Shown here one piece after another: positions 6,609 through 12,583 of a DNA stretch of 14,479 nucleotides. Positions within the stretch are counted from its first letter, which is position 1. Each line of letters begins with the position of its first letter. Source of the stretch: an uncultured Porphyromonas sp. (lineage in GTDB: Bacteria; Bacteroidota; Bacteroidia; Bacteroidales; Porphyromonadaceae); NCBI RefSeq assembly GCF_915070105.1, contig NZ_CAJZFJ010000056.1:1-14479 (forward strand). The letters run 5' to 3'. The position numbers and the translations under genes are program-made. A model generated the notes under the pieces. That model saw only the letters and a list, made by a program, of their open reading frames with translations. It was not told where the DNA came from and made no database searches.

Positions 6609-6905
6609 ATGATTAAGATCTATGGAATGAGTAGCTGCCCCGACTGCACGTATGTATGGGAGCAGGTTAAGGATAACCCAGCGTATGAGGTGATCGACTT
6701 TGGCCTTCACGTGTCTGATCTGAAGGCCTTCCTCAAGCTGAGAGATCACAATAGTGTCTTCGATGATGCACGTGCACGTGGAGCAGCTGGCATCCCATGC
6801 TTCGTACTCGAGGATGGTCGAGTGACCCTAAGCCCAGAGGAGGCAGGGCTACGCTCTTGTCCCGCAGAGGGGCAGGCTTGTAGTCTAGATGGGAGCGGCT
6901 GCTAA
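6609..6905 (+). CDS. Glutaredoxin-like protein with a cysteine-rich C-terminal tail
   Basis: This 98-residue protein has a thioredoxin fold of the glutaredoxin-related type. The redox motif is CPDC (10-13) right after the first strand (IKIYGMSS). The LKAFLKLRD helix (39-46) and the cis-proline loop GIPCFVLEDGRVTL (61-74) follow the same family pattern. It should reduce disulfides or mixed disulfides in the cytoplasm. The last 15 residues add Cys84, Cys91 and Cys98, spaced exactly seven apart and ending on a C-terminal cysteine. With Cys64 next to the cis-proline, the protein has six cysteines. The tail could bind a metal, hold a persulfide from the adjacent rhodanese, or form a resolving disulfide; none of these is proven. 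It is the second gene of the rhodanese pair and is followed by a hairpin terminator. Confidence 0.88.
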   Translation: MIKIYGMSSCPDCTYVWEQVKDNPAYEVIDFGLHVSDLKAFLKLRDHNSVFDDARARGAAGIPCFVLEDGRVTLSPEEAGLRSCPAEGQACSLDGSGC

Positions 6906-7027
6906 GGCTTTGAGCCTCTCTAGTCTCTATGGTGTATGGGTGCTGGAGTACTCTAGTGTCTTGAATGGCCTAGCGGGTTTAACGACGACTCCTTAGCCAC
7001 CCTTCCTACACCGAATATTATATATGC

Positions 7028-7080
7028 GGACATCAGATGGCCTCCCTTGAGAGGGAGTGCCTCTGGTGTCCGTTTGCTTT
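7028..7080 (+). terminator. Terminator-like hairpin after the rhodanese-glutaredoxin pair
   Basis: GGACATCAGATGGC (7028-7041) pairs with GCCTCTGGTGTCC (7059-7071), with one bulge and a G-U pair. An inner stem, CTCCCT/AGGGAG, closes on TTGAG. It runs into GTTTGCTTT. It lies 120 bases after the glutaredoxin-like gene. Confidence 0.75.
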
Positions 7081-7217
7081 GGGGTTCCTTGGTCATGTGC
7101 TCTTCGTGTGGAGCATCGTAGCCTTCCCTAGAGAGGACTCTTTTTGCATAGAAAGGTGATAGGAAATGGTATAGGGATGGGCTGGTAGAGGCTAAGATGA
7201 GGTTAAGGGGCGATCAT

Positions 7218-7403
7218 GGCTGAGGCATGGGGACACCTAGAGGGCGAGGGCAAAATGATCGAGGAGCATAGATAGAATATAGAAACATCTGTACGCTAGG
7301 TGCGGAGAGATCAAGTATGTACTCCTTCCCAGGAGGGAAAAGTGTACACATGTGTATACCATAGTGTACCCACGTGTATACATCTGTGTACACGCGTGTA
7401 CAC
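7218..7403 (-). repeat. Dispersed non-coding repeat, copy 2
   Basis: This is the same element as copy 1, on the opposite strand. The array (7342-7403) has six palindromes centred at 7345.5, 7356.5, 7367.5, 7378.5, 7389.5 and 7399.5: five at 11-bp steps and the last at 10. The third is degenerate (GTGTACCC). Read on the minus strand, the flank holds TTTCCCTCCT next to the array, then TTGCCCTCG (7245-7253) and CATGCCTCAGCC (7218-7229). The innermost palindrome centre lies 92.5 bases from the TTGCCCTCG block, as in the other two copies. The sequence between has diverged widely. It lies between a terminator and the promoter of the next operon. Confidence 0.85.
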
Positions 7404-7591
7404 TACTGCGCTCTAAGTATGACCTCTGTAGGCTCTCTTTTATGCGGTTTTCCCCAGACTAACATGAGGCACTCCAGAGATATGGGTAAGGCTCCCTTAG
7501 CTATGAAATAGTCTTCCCCAAAGAGTGGAGAATATCCTAAGAGATCATGCGTCGGCCTTGGTCGGAACGAGGGGAAATAAAAGTATTCTTG
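7404..7591. other. Non-coding stretch between repeat copy 2 and the phosphorylase promoter
   Basis: I accept no gene here. The whole gap between genes is 6906-7638; it holds the terminator, the repeat copy, this stretch and a promoter. A 72-codon minus-strand frame spans 7403-7621 and stops exactly at the array. It covers the + strand promoter box and has no recognisable family. The stretch could be the far side of the dispersed repeat, which the other two copies cannot show because the window ends inside their arrays. Confidence 0.35.
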
Positions 7592-7599
7592 TACCTTTG
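7592..7599 (+). promoter_or_regulatory. Candidate -7 box (TACCTTTG) for the phosphorylase-crcB operon
   Basis: TACCTTTG is an exact TAnnTTTG match, 39 bases before the start codon. No clear -33 element is seen. Confidence 0.6.
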
Positions 7600-7638
7600 C
7601 CTTATAAGTAATACTATTCAAGCTAACTGCAATATATT

Positions 7639-8517
7639 ATGAGCAACCAACGTATCATCCCTTCATCCGAACTGATCATCAATAGTGATGGCTCTATATT
7701 CCATCTCCACCTACGCCCAGAGCAACTCGCCGACCGAGTTTTCCTCGTCGGTGACCCTGCCCGTGTCGATATGGTAGCCAGTCGCTTCGACAGCATCGAG
7801 TGCAGTGTCTCTAGCCGTGAGTTCCACACGATCACGGGACTCTATCGAGGTAAGCGGATCAGCGTGGTGAGTCACGGCATCGGTACGGATAACATCGATA
7901 TTGTCCTCAACGAGCTCGATGCCCTAGCTAATATTGACTTCGAGACACGTCAGGAGAAGGAGCACTTCCGCCAGCTGACTCTAGTACGGGTCGGGACCTC
8001 TGGTGGCCTTCAGGACGAGACTCCTATCGGCACCTATGTGGCAGCTGAGCACTCGATCGGCTTCGACGGAGTACTCTACTTCTATGCAGGGTCAGAGCGT
8101 GTGCGTGACAGAGCCTTTGAGCAGGCCTTGATCGACCAGCTGAGCTGGAGCGTAGAGGGGCTTCGTCCTTATGTCGTCTCCTCTTGTCCCCAGCTCCTAG
8201 ATCAGATCTGTCAGGGGGATGTCCTACGTGGTAATACGATCGCAGCTAATGGCTTCTATGGTCCTCAGGGCAGACAGCTACGCCTAGCTCTGCAGGATCC
8301 TGATCTGAATAAGAAGATCCAGGCCTTCGACTACGAGGGGGCTCATCTGACGAACTATGAGATGGAGAGCTCCTCTCTAGCTGGGCTAGCTGCCCTCATG
8401 GGGCATCGTGCGATGACCGTCTGCTGTATCATCGCTGGGCGTAAGGCTCAGAATATGAATACGGACTACAAGGGGAGCATCGAGGGGCTGATCGACCTCG
8501 TCCTAGAGCGTATCTAG
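7639..8517 (+). CDS. Nucleoside phosphorylase, uridine phosphorylase-like
   Basis: This 292-residue cytoplasmic enzyme of the PNP/UDP family splits a nucleoside with phosphate into base and ribose-1-phosphate for salvage. Family marks in order are FLVGDPARV (35-43, phosphate loop), SHGIGTDN (78-85), VRVGTSGGL (116-124), FYGPQGR (206-212), whose Gln210 and Arg212 line up with the uracil-binding Gln and Arg of E. coli Udp, and NYEMESSSL (239-247), which holds the ribose-binding Met-Glu pair. The Gln/Arg pair favours uridine over purine nucleosides. It is longer than E. coli Udp (about 253 residues), with an N-terminal extension of about 25 residues. It starts an operon with crcB, whose start lies 34 bases beyond its stop. 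Substrate is inferred. Confidence 0.9.
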   Translation: MSNQRIIPSSELIINSDGSIFHLHLRPEQLADRVFLVGDPARVDMVASRFDSIECSVSSREFHTITGLYRGKRISVVSHGIGTDNIDIVLNELDALANIDFETRQEKEHFRQLTLVRVGTSGGLQDETPIGTYVAAEHSIGFDGVLYFYAGSERVRDRAFEQALIDQLSWSVEGLRPYVVSSCPQLLDQICQGDVLRGNTIAANGFYGPQGRQLRLALQDPDLNKKIQAFDYEGAHLTNYEMESSSLAGLAALMGHRAMTVCCIIAGRKAQNMNTDYKGSIEGLIDLVLERI

Positions 8518-8551
8518 CCTTAGTTCGCCTTACTCCGCTATCCCTCCCTCT

Positions 8552-8941
8552 ATGGATCAGCCATCCTTGCCGGGACTTCTCTTCATCTTCCTAGGTGGAG
8601 GGCTGGGCAGTCTCCTCCGCTATTTCTTAGGGGTCGGGTGTCGCTACCTAGTGCCTAGCTCTAGTGCGATATTCCCATGGGGGACGCTCTTAGTCAATGT
8701 CCTTGGCTCGTTCCTCATCGGATATCTAGTGGAGCGCTATCATAGTGGGCTGGGGCTAGAACAGTTCTTGTGGGTCGTGGGCTTCTGTGGAGGCTTCACG
8801 ACCTTCTCCACCTTCACGCTGGAGGTCTATTCGTACTTCGTAGAGGGTCTCTTCTGGCAAGGGATCCTCTATGTCGTGGGGAGTGTCCTCCTTGGTCTCA
8901 CCGCCCTATATCTTGGCTTTCGTCTTGCTGGAGCCCAGTAG
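8552..8941 (+). CDS. crcB: CrcB/Fluc fluoride channel
   Basis: This 129-residue membrane protein has four helices (about residues 7-28, 43-62, 72-98 and 102-124) and should assemble as a dual-topology dimer that lets fluoride leave the cytoplasm. Signature segments are GGGLGSLLRY (15-24), WGTLLVNVLGSFLIG (43-57) with the pore asparagine Asn49, and GFCGGFTTFSTF (77-88), which contains the break of the third helix and the phenylalanines that line the fluoride path. Only one copy is present, as expected for a homodimer. It follows the phosphorylase gene by 34 bases, with no promoter box or riboswitch-like leader in the gap, so it is probably cotranscribed. The metabolic link between the two genes is not obvious. 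Confidence 0.93.
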   Translation: MDQPSLPGLLFIFLGGGLGSLLRYFLGVGCRYLVPSSSAIFPWGTLLVNVLGSFLIGYLVERYHSGLGLEQFLWVVGFCGGFTTFSTFTLEVYSYFVEGLFWQGILYVVGSVLLGLTALYLGFRLAGAQ

Positions 8942-8970
8942 ATCTGTATAGAGAGGGGCTGGGGAATATG

Positions 8971-8978
8971 TATCTTTG
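8971..8978 (+). promoter_or_regulatory. Candidate -7 box (TATCTTTG) for the DUF3078 gene
   Basis: TATCTTTG matches TAnnTTTG exactly and lies 29 bases before the start codon. No -33 box is recognisable. Confidence 0.55.
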
Positions 8979-9007
8979 TAGCTAGCAAACGAAGAACCTA
9001 GTACGAT

Positions 9008-10444
9008 ATGAATATATTGATACGTCGCTATACCCTCCTAGCTCTTGTGGCTCTCGTGTCCTATACACTAGGGGAGTCTCAGACACCTACTGTCGCTGAC
9101 CAAGTCTATACGCTCGATAGTCTCAGTAAGGGAACGAGCGAGTACTATGTCCCCAGAGAGGTGACCTCTGATGTGCTCCTCGAGCTACTGGCTACTACAC
9201 CGAGTCTCGAGGCTCAGCTCATCGACTTCTACTCTCGAGGGGGGCTAGATGCCCAGCCTACTCGCTCGCTCCTCATGGCGAGACTGATGATGCCGCGTCC
9301 GTGGTCTGCTCCCTCGAGGTCCCTCCTGATGCGTCCTCGTCTGTCTGTCGAGGTCTCCCCAGAGCGACTCTATAGCCTGCATGAGATGCCTAGCCCCAGC
9401 GCAGAGGACTACAGGAGAGAGGCTGCTCTGTCCCTCCTCGGTCAGTTCGCCGCCGCTTCGGTCAAGCGAAATCCAAGCTCCTTTGCCTTGGAGAGTAGCC
9501 AGCACTCACCGAGCCTAGCTCTAGCCAAGCCAAGCGGTGAGTCGATAGAGCGTGCCCTAGAGGGCTATGTTCAGGATAGCAAGCTAGCTCCGATACAGCT
9601 ACCCGAGAAGCGAGACTACACGGAGCTACGTGAGCGCAGCTGGGTACCCGGGCTGGAGAGCACCATACAGTTCTCGCAGAACCGTGTGTCGGACAACTGG
9701 TATAAGGGTGGAGCATCTAACCTCAACCTCTACATGCGCAACTATCTATCCCTAAGCTATATCACGGATCGTGTGCTGTGGAAGAATGAGCTGGAGAGCA
9801 AGCTGAGTATCTACAACGCAGATAAGGACAGCGTCCATCGCTATCGTATCGCAGATGACCTACTGCGCCTACGCAGTAACTATGGTGTACGTGCCTTCAA
9901 CAAGGTCTATTATACCCTCGATGGAGAGCTACGTACGCAGCTCTTCGAGTCCTACCGAGAGAATAAGACCAGCCTGCAGTCGGACCTCTTCTCCCCCTTC
10001 ACGCTGAACGTCGGCCTCGGTCTCAAGTACGACTATACCAAGAAGTCTACGAAGGTCTACGGGCGCTTCTTCCACCTGTCGGTCAATGTCGCTCCGATCT
10101 CCTATACCTACAGAGGGACGAGCAATCGTAATATCGACCTCGGGAGACATGGGCTAGCCCCAGACAAGATCTGGTATCAGCGCTTTGGTTCGACCATACG
10201 TGCCAACTGGGAGTGGAAGTTCAACCTGAATCTGACCTGGAGCTCTCGCCTCTACTTCAATACGTCCTATCAGGCCACCGAAGTCGAGTGGGAGAATACC
10301 CTCGATATGGCATTGACCCGATACTTCTCCACACGACTCAATCTCAACCTCCGCTTCGATGACGCTGTCCGACCAGCCCAGACTTGGAATAAGTACCTAC
10401 AGTACAATGAGCTCTTGAGCTTTGGCTTCAATTATCGCCTCTGA
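9008..10444 (+). CDS. DUF3078 outer-membrane beta-barrel protein
   Basis: This 478-residue envelope protein begins with a signal peptide (basic RR at 6-7, hydrophobic core about 8-19, likely cleavage near 22-25; no lipobox cysteine). Residues ~26-215 form a polar, Ser/Pro/Leu-rich region that I do not recognise. From about 217 the sequence changes to alternating aromatic and polar strands typical of an outer-membrane barrel: STIQFSQNRVSDNWYKGG (about 218-235) is the segment by which I assign DUF3078. Later strands such as VNVAPISYTYRG and LNLNLRFDD lead to a C-terminal LLSFGFNYRL. The family is widespread in Bacteroidota but has no established function that I can name. It has its own promoter box and no close partner gene. 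DUF3078 assignment is from memory of the motif pattern. Confidence 0.82.
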   Translation: MNILIRRYTLLALVALVSYTLGESQTPTVADQVYTLDSLSKGTSEYYVPREVTSDVLLELLATTPSLEAQLIDFYSRGGLDAQPTRSLLMARLMMPRPWSAPSRSLLMRPRLSVEVSPERLYSLHEMPSPSAEDYRREAALSLLGQFAAASVKRNPSSFALESSQHSPSLALAKPSGESIERALEGYVQDSKLAPIQLPEKRDYTELRERSWVPGLESTIQFSQNRVSDNWYKGGASNLNLYMRNYLSLSYITDRVLWKNELESKLSIYNADKDSVHRYRIADDLLRLRSNYGVRAFNKVYYTLDGELRTQLFESYRENKTSLQSDLFSPFTLNVGLGLKYDYTKKSTKVYGRFFHLSVNVAPISYTYRGTSNRNIDLGRHGLAPDKIWYQRFGSTIRANWEWKFNLNLTWSSRLYFNTSYQATEVEWENTLDMALTRYFSTRLNLNLRFDDAVRPAQTWNKYLQYNELLSFGFNYRL

Positions 10445-10518
10445 TTCGCATCAGTTAAGCTCATTTGACTGCTAGGACTATACCTGCTCTATCCTCTTGC
10501 CTCTCACCTCTTCTATCC

Positions 10519-10555
10519 TAGGGTGCTGAGTATAGAGCCGTATATACTCGCCCTA
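10519..10555 (+). terminator. Imperfect hairpin after the DUF3078 gene
   Basis: GAGTATA (10528-10534) pairs with TATACTC (10543-10549), and TAGGG (10519-10523) with CCCTA (10551-10555), across a small internal loop. There is no T run after it, so a terminator role is only possible. Confidence 0.3.
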
Positions 10556-10669
10556 ATAATCAGCTTGAGTTTCCTCTATTATAGGAGGGTGTAGAAGGGG
10601 GGTATATTCCAAATAGAGATAGAGACAACGCACATAAGAATAACCTATGTATTTTAGTTAATAATTAAG

Positions 10670-10677
10670 TACATTTG
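10670..10677 (+). promoter_or_regulatory. Candidate -7 box (TACATTTG) for the hslR-pqqD-NTase-ABC operon
   Basis: TACATTTG is an exact TAnnTTTG match in an AT-rich stretch, 29 bases before the hslR-like start. No comparable box lies in the short gaps further down the operon. Confidence 0.6.
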
Positions 10678-10706
10678 CATTGTAGATTAGAGATAAAAAG
10701 AAACAG

Positions 10707-11126
10707 ATGGAGGAGGTTCGAGTAGATAAGTGGCTCTGGGCGGTACGCGTATTCAAGACTCGTTCGATCGCTACCGAAGCCTGTAAGAAGGGACGCATAT
10801 CCATCGCAGGAGTGACTGTCAAGCCCTCACGAACCATCCGAGTGGGAGAGGTCGTTACCGTCCGTAAGCCTCCTATCGAATACTCCTTCCGTGTCGTCCA
10901 GCTCCTAGGCTCAAGGGTCGGGGCAAAGCGGGTCGCTGAGTTCATGGAGAACGTCACCCCACGAGAGCAGTATGAGCTCCTAGAGCTCCAGCGTGTCTCA
11001 GGCTTTGTTGATCGAGCTAAGGGGCTAGGAAGGCCGACCAAGAAGGATCGCCGAGACCTAGACCAGTTTGCTGAGGACCTGCCAGAGGGTATGGATCTCT
11101 TTGACTGGGATGACGACTGGGACTGA
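10707..11126 (+). CDS. hslR: S4-domain heat-shock protein 15 homologue
   Basis: This 139-residue protein matches the Hsp15 (HslR) family, which binds stalled 50S ribosomal subunits that carry a peptidyl-tRNA and helps recycle them. The S4 domain starts at once: VRVDKWLWAVRVFKTRSIAT (4-23), KKGRISIAGVTVKPS (27-41), then RTIRVGEVVTVR (42-53). The family's C-terminal GRPTKKDRRDLDQF (108-121) is intact, and the protein ends in an unusually acidic tail (FDWDDDWD). Length is close to that of E. coli Hsp15. It is first in a likely four-gene operon: 53 promoterless bases separate it from the PqqD-like gene. The acidic tail differs from the basic end of the E. coli protein and may alter RNA contacts. 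Confidence 0.88.
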   Translation: MEEVRVDKWLWAVRVFKTRSIATEACKKGRISIAGVTVKPSRTIRVGEVVTVRKPPIEYSFRVVQLLGSRVGAKRVAEFMENVTPREQYELLELQRVSGFVDRAKGLGRPTKKDRRDLDQFAEDLPEGMDLFDWDDDWD

Positions 11127-11179
11127 TGTGATCCCCAGAGTAATAGTAAAGACGATGAAGTAGATAAAAGACAAATAGT

Positions 11180-11446
11180 ATGAGAATAAAAGACCAGATC
11201 TCGCTACGTAAGATAGCAGATGAGTACATCATGATCGTAGGCTCAGATGATAGCCTAGATTATACCCAGGCTGTGAGTCTCAATGATAGTGCTGCCTATC
11301 TCATCGAGAATGTCCGAGACGAGGACTTTACATCCGAGGATTGGGTCGATCTACTTACAGAGCGATATGACGTTAGCAAGGAACTAGCTGCAGCAGATGT
11401 AGAGAGCTTGATTCTGATGCTCCAAGAGGCCAACGTAATAGATTGA
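11180..11446 (+). CDS. PqqD-family protein (RiPP recognition element-like)
   Basis: This 88-residue protein is predicted to have the small winged-helix PqqD fold. In peptide-modifying pathways that fold grips the leader of a precursor peptide and presents it to tailoring enzymes. The pattern is visible: two N-terminal strands (ISLRKIADEYIMIVG, 7-21), a turn, SLNDSAAYLIENV (33-45) starting the first helix, then the acidic helices EDWVDLLTERYDV (53-65) and AAADVESLILMLQEANVI (70-87). The next gene starts inside its stop codon region (shared TTGA), so the two products are likely made in fixed ratio. A nucleotidyltransferase and an ABC exporter next door recall lasso-peptide-type loci. No precursor is seen in the window, so the peptide client is unknown. 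Confidence 0.8.
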   Translation: MRIKDQISLRKIADEYIMIVGSDDSLDYTQAVSLNDSAAYLIENVRDEDFTSEDWVDLLTERYDVSKELAAADVESLILMLQEANVID

Positions 11447-12582
11447 GTACTACGCACGCCCTGTCCCACGAGGAGCAGCTCTTCCTAGACCTCCTCGCTG
11501 CGGCTCTACATCGACGCATACCAGATACAGAGTCCTTCGTAGGTCTCTCCTCTAGTGTGTGGAGTAGGATTCATAGGTTGATGATCGCACATGCCGTCTC
11601 GGCATTTGTGGGTGATCGTGTACTCCTCCTTGCTAAGGAGGCATTGCCCGATCGTCCCCTTCGCCTAACAATCTTCTCTGAGATCGAGCTGACTCGGCGT
11701 GGCAATAAGTACCTAGCTAAAGCCTTAGGGCGAATCTCTGCTCTCTACGAAGCTAACGACCTCCCCTTTGTACTGCTCAAGGGGCTAGGGCTAGGGCTCT
11801 TCTACCCTGATCCTACGCTACGTACAGGGGGCGATCTAGACACCCTCTTCTACCGACCTGGGGACTATGAGCGAGCCAATGCACTACTCACCTCTGAGGG
11901 CTACTACCTGCATGACGACTCAGAGGTGCGCTATGGACATACCGCCTTCTCCTACGAGCGGACGATCGTAGAGAACCATGCCCGAGCAGTCTTCTTTGAC
12001 TACAAGAAGTACAACGACTTCTTCGACAACCTCGTCAGGGAGGCTGCCGAGCACAAGCGTTTCATCTCCATTAGCTATGAGGGATATACCTTCCAGACAC
12101 TGCCTCATGAGCTAAACATCGTCTATACCTTCATCCACATGTTCTTCCATTGGTTGCATTGGGGAGTGGGCTTCCGTCAGTATTGTGATTGGATCCTGCT
12201 GATGACGCACCTAAGGGGAAAGGTGGATACCCAGGAGATCGAGCGTATCGCCCGTGCCCTAGACATCCTCTATCCGATGCAGCTCTTTGCTCAGGCTGCT
12301 GAGCTCTACCTACAGGTGTCGCCGGAGATTTTCCCCTTCCCACGGCTGGAGGCTAAAGATGCCTATTCGGATCAGATCATCAGAGATGTACTGCACAGTG
12401 GCAACTTCGGCTTTAGCCAGCGTCCTGATCGTGCTCGTAGTCGCTTGCTCACTGACCTAAGGAAGCTCGTCTTCAAGGCTCGTCGTTCCTACCGACTGCA
12501 TGCCATCGCACCTACCCACGCTTCCCGTATCATTTGGGGCTCGATCATTGGTCATCTGATGCTCCGCCTGCGTAAGCTTTGA
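11443..12582 (+). CDS. NTP_transf_5-type nucleotidyltransferase, TTG start
   Basis: This 379-residue protein fits the uncharacterised nucleotidyltransferase family (NTP_transf_5) that accompanies PqqD-like and ABC genes in peptide clusters. The catalytic core shows PFVLLKGLGLGLFYPDP (108-124) and TGGDLDTLF (128-136), whose Asp131 and Asp133 fit the metal-binding G-G/S-D-x-D motif. A histidine- and tryptophan-rich helix follows (FIHMFFHWLHWGVGFRQYCDW, in about 230-250). The start is the TTG at 11443, whose last two bases and next base also form part of the TGA of the PqqD gene. No upstream ATG exists in this frame, and the first internal Met is at residue 47, too deep. It may transfer a nucleotide to a small molecule, peptide or protein. 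Which one is unknown. Confidence 0.82.
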   Translation: MSTTHALSHEEQLFLDLLAAALHRRIPDTESFVGLSSSVWSRIHRLMIAHAVSAFVGDRVLLLAKEALPDRPLRLTIFSEIELTRRGNKYLAKALGRISALYEANDLPFVLLKGLGLGLFYPDPTLRTGGDLDTLFYRPGDYERANALLTSEGYYLHDDSEVRYGHTAFSYERTIVENHARAVFFDYKKYNDFFDNLVREAAEHKRFISISYEGYTFQTLPHELNIVYTFIHMFFHWLHWGVGFRQYCDWILLMTHLRGKVDTQEIERIARALDILYPMQLFAQAAELYLQVSPEIFPFPRLEAKDAYSDQIIRDVLHSGNFGFSQRPDRARSRLLTDLRKLVFKARRSYRLHAIAPTHASRIIWGSIIGHLMLRLRKL

Positions 12583-12583
12583 G

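Noticed and set aside
6906..7027. A tRNA or other known RNA gene in the gap after the glutaredoxin-like gene
   Set aside because: No cloverleaf, T-loop consensus or acceptor pairing could be found; only the terminator hairpin is supported.
7342..7403. CRISPR-like array
   Set aside because: The units are 11 bp with palindromic cores and 5-bp linkers; there are no spacers of CRISPR length and no cas genes.
8518..8551. Fluoride riboswitch before crcB
   Set aside because: Only 34 bases separate it from the upstream gene, too few for the aptamer, and no pseudoknot-like sequence is visible there.
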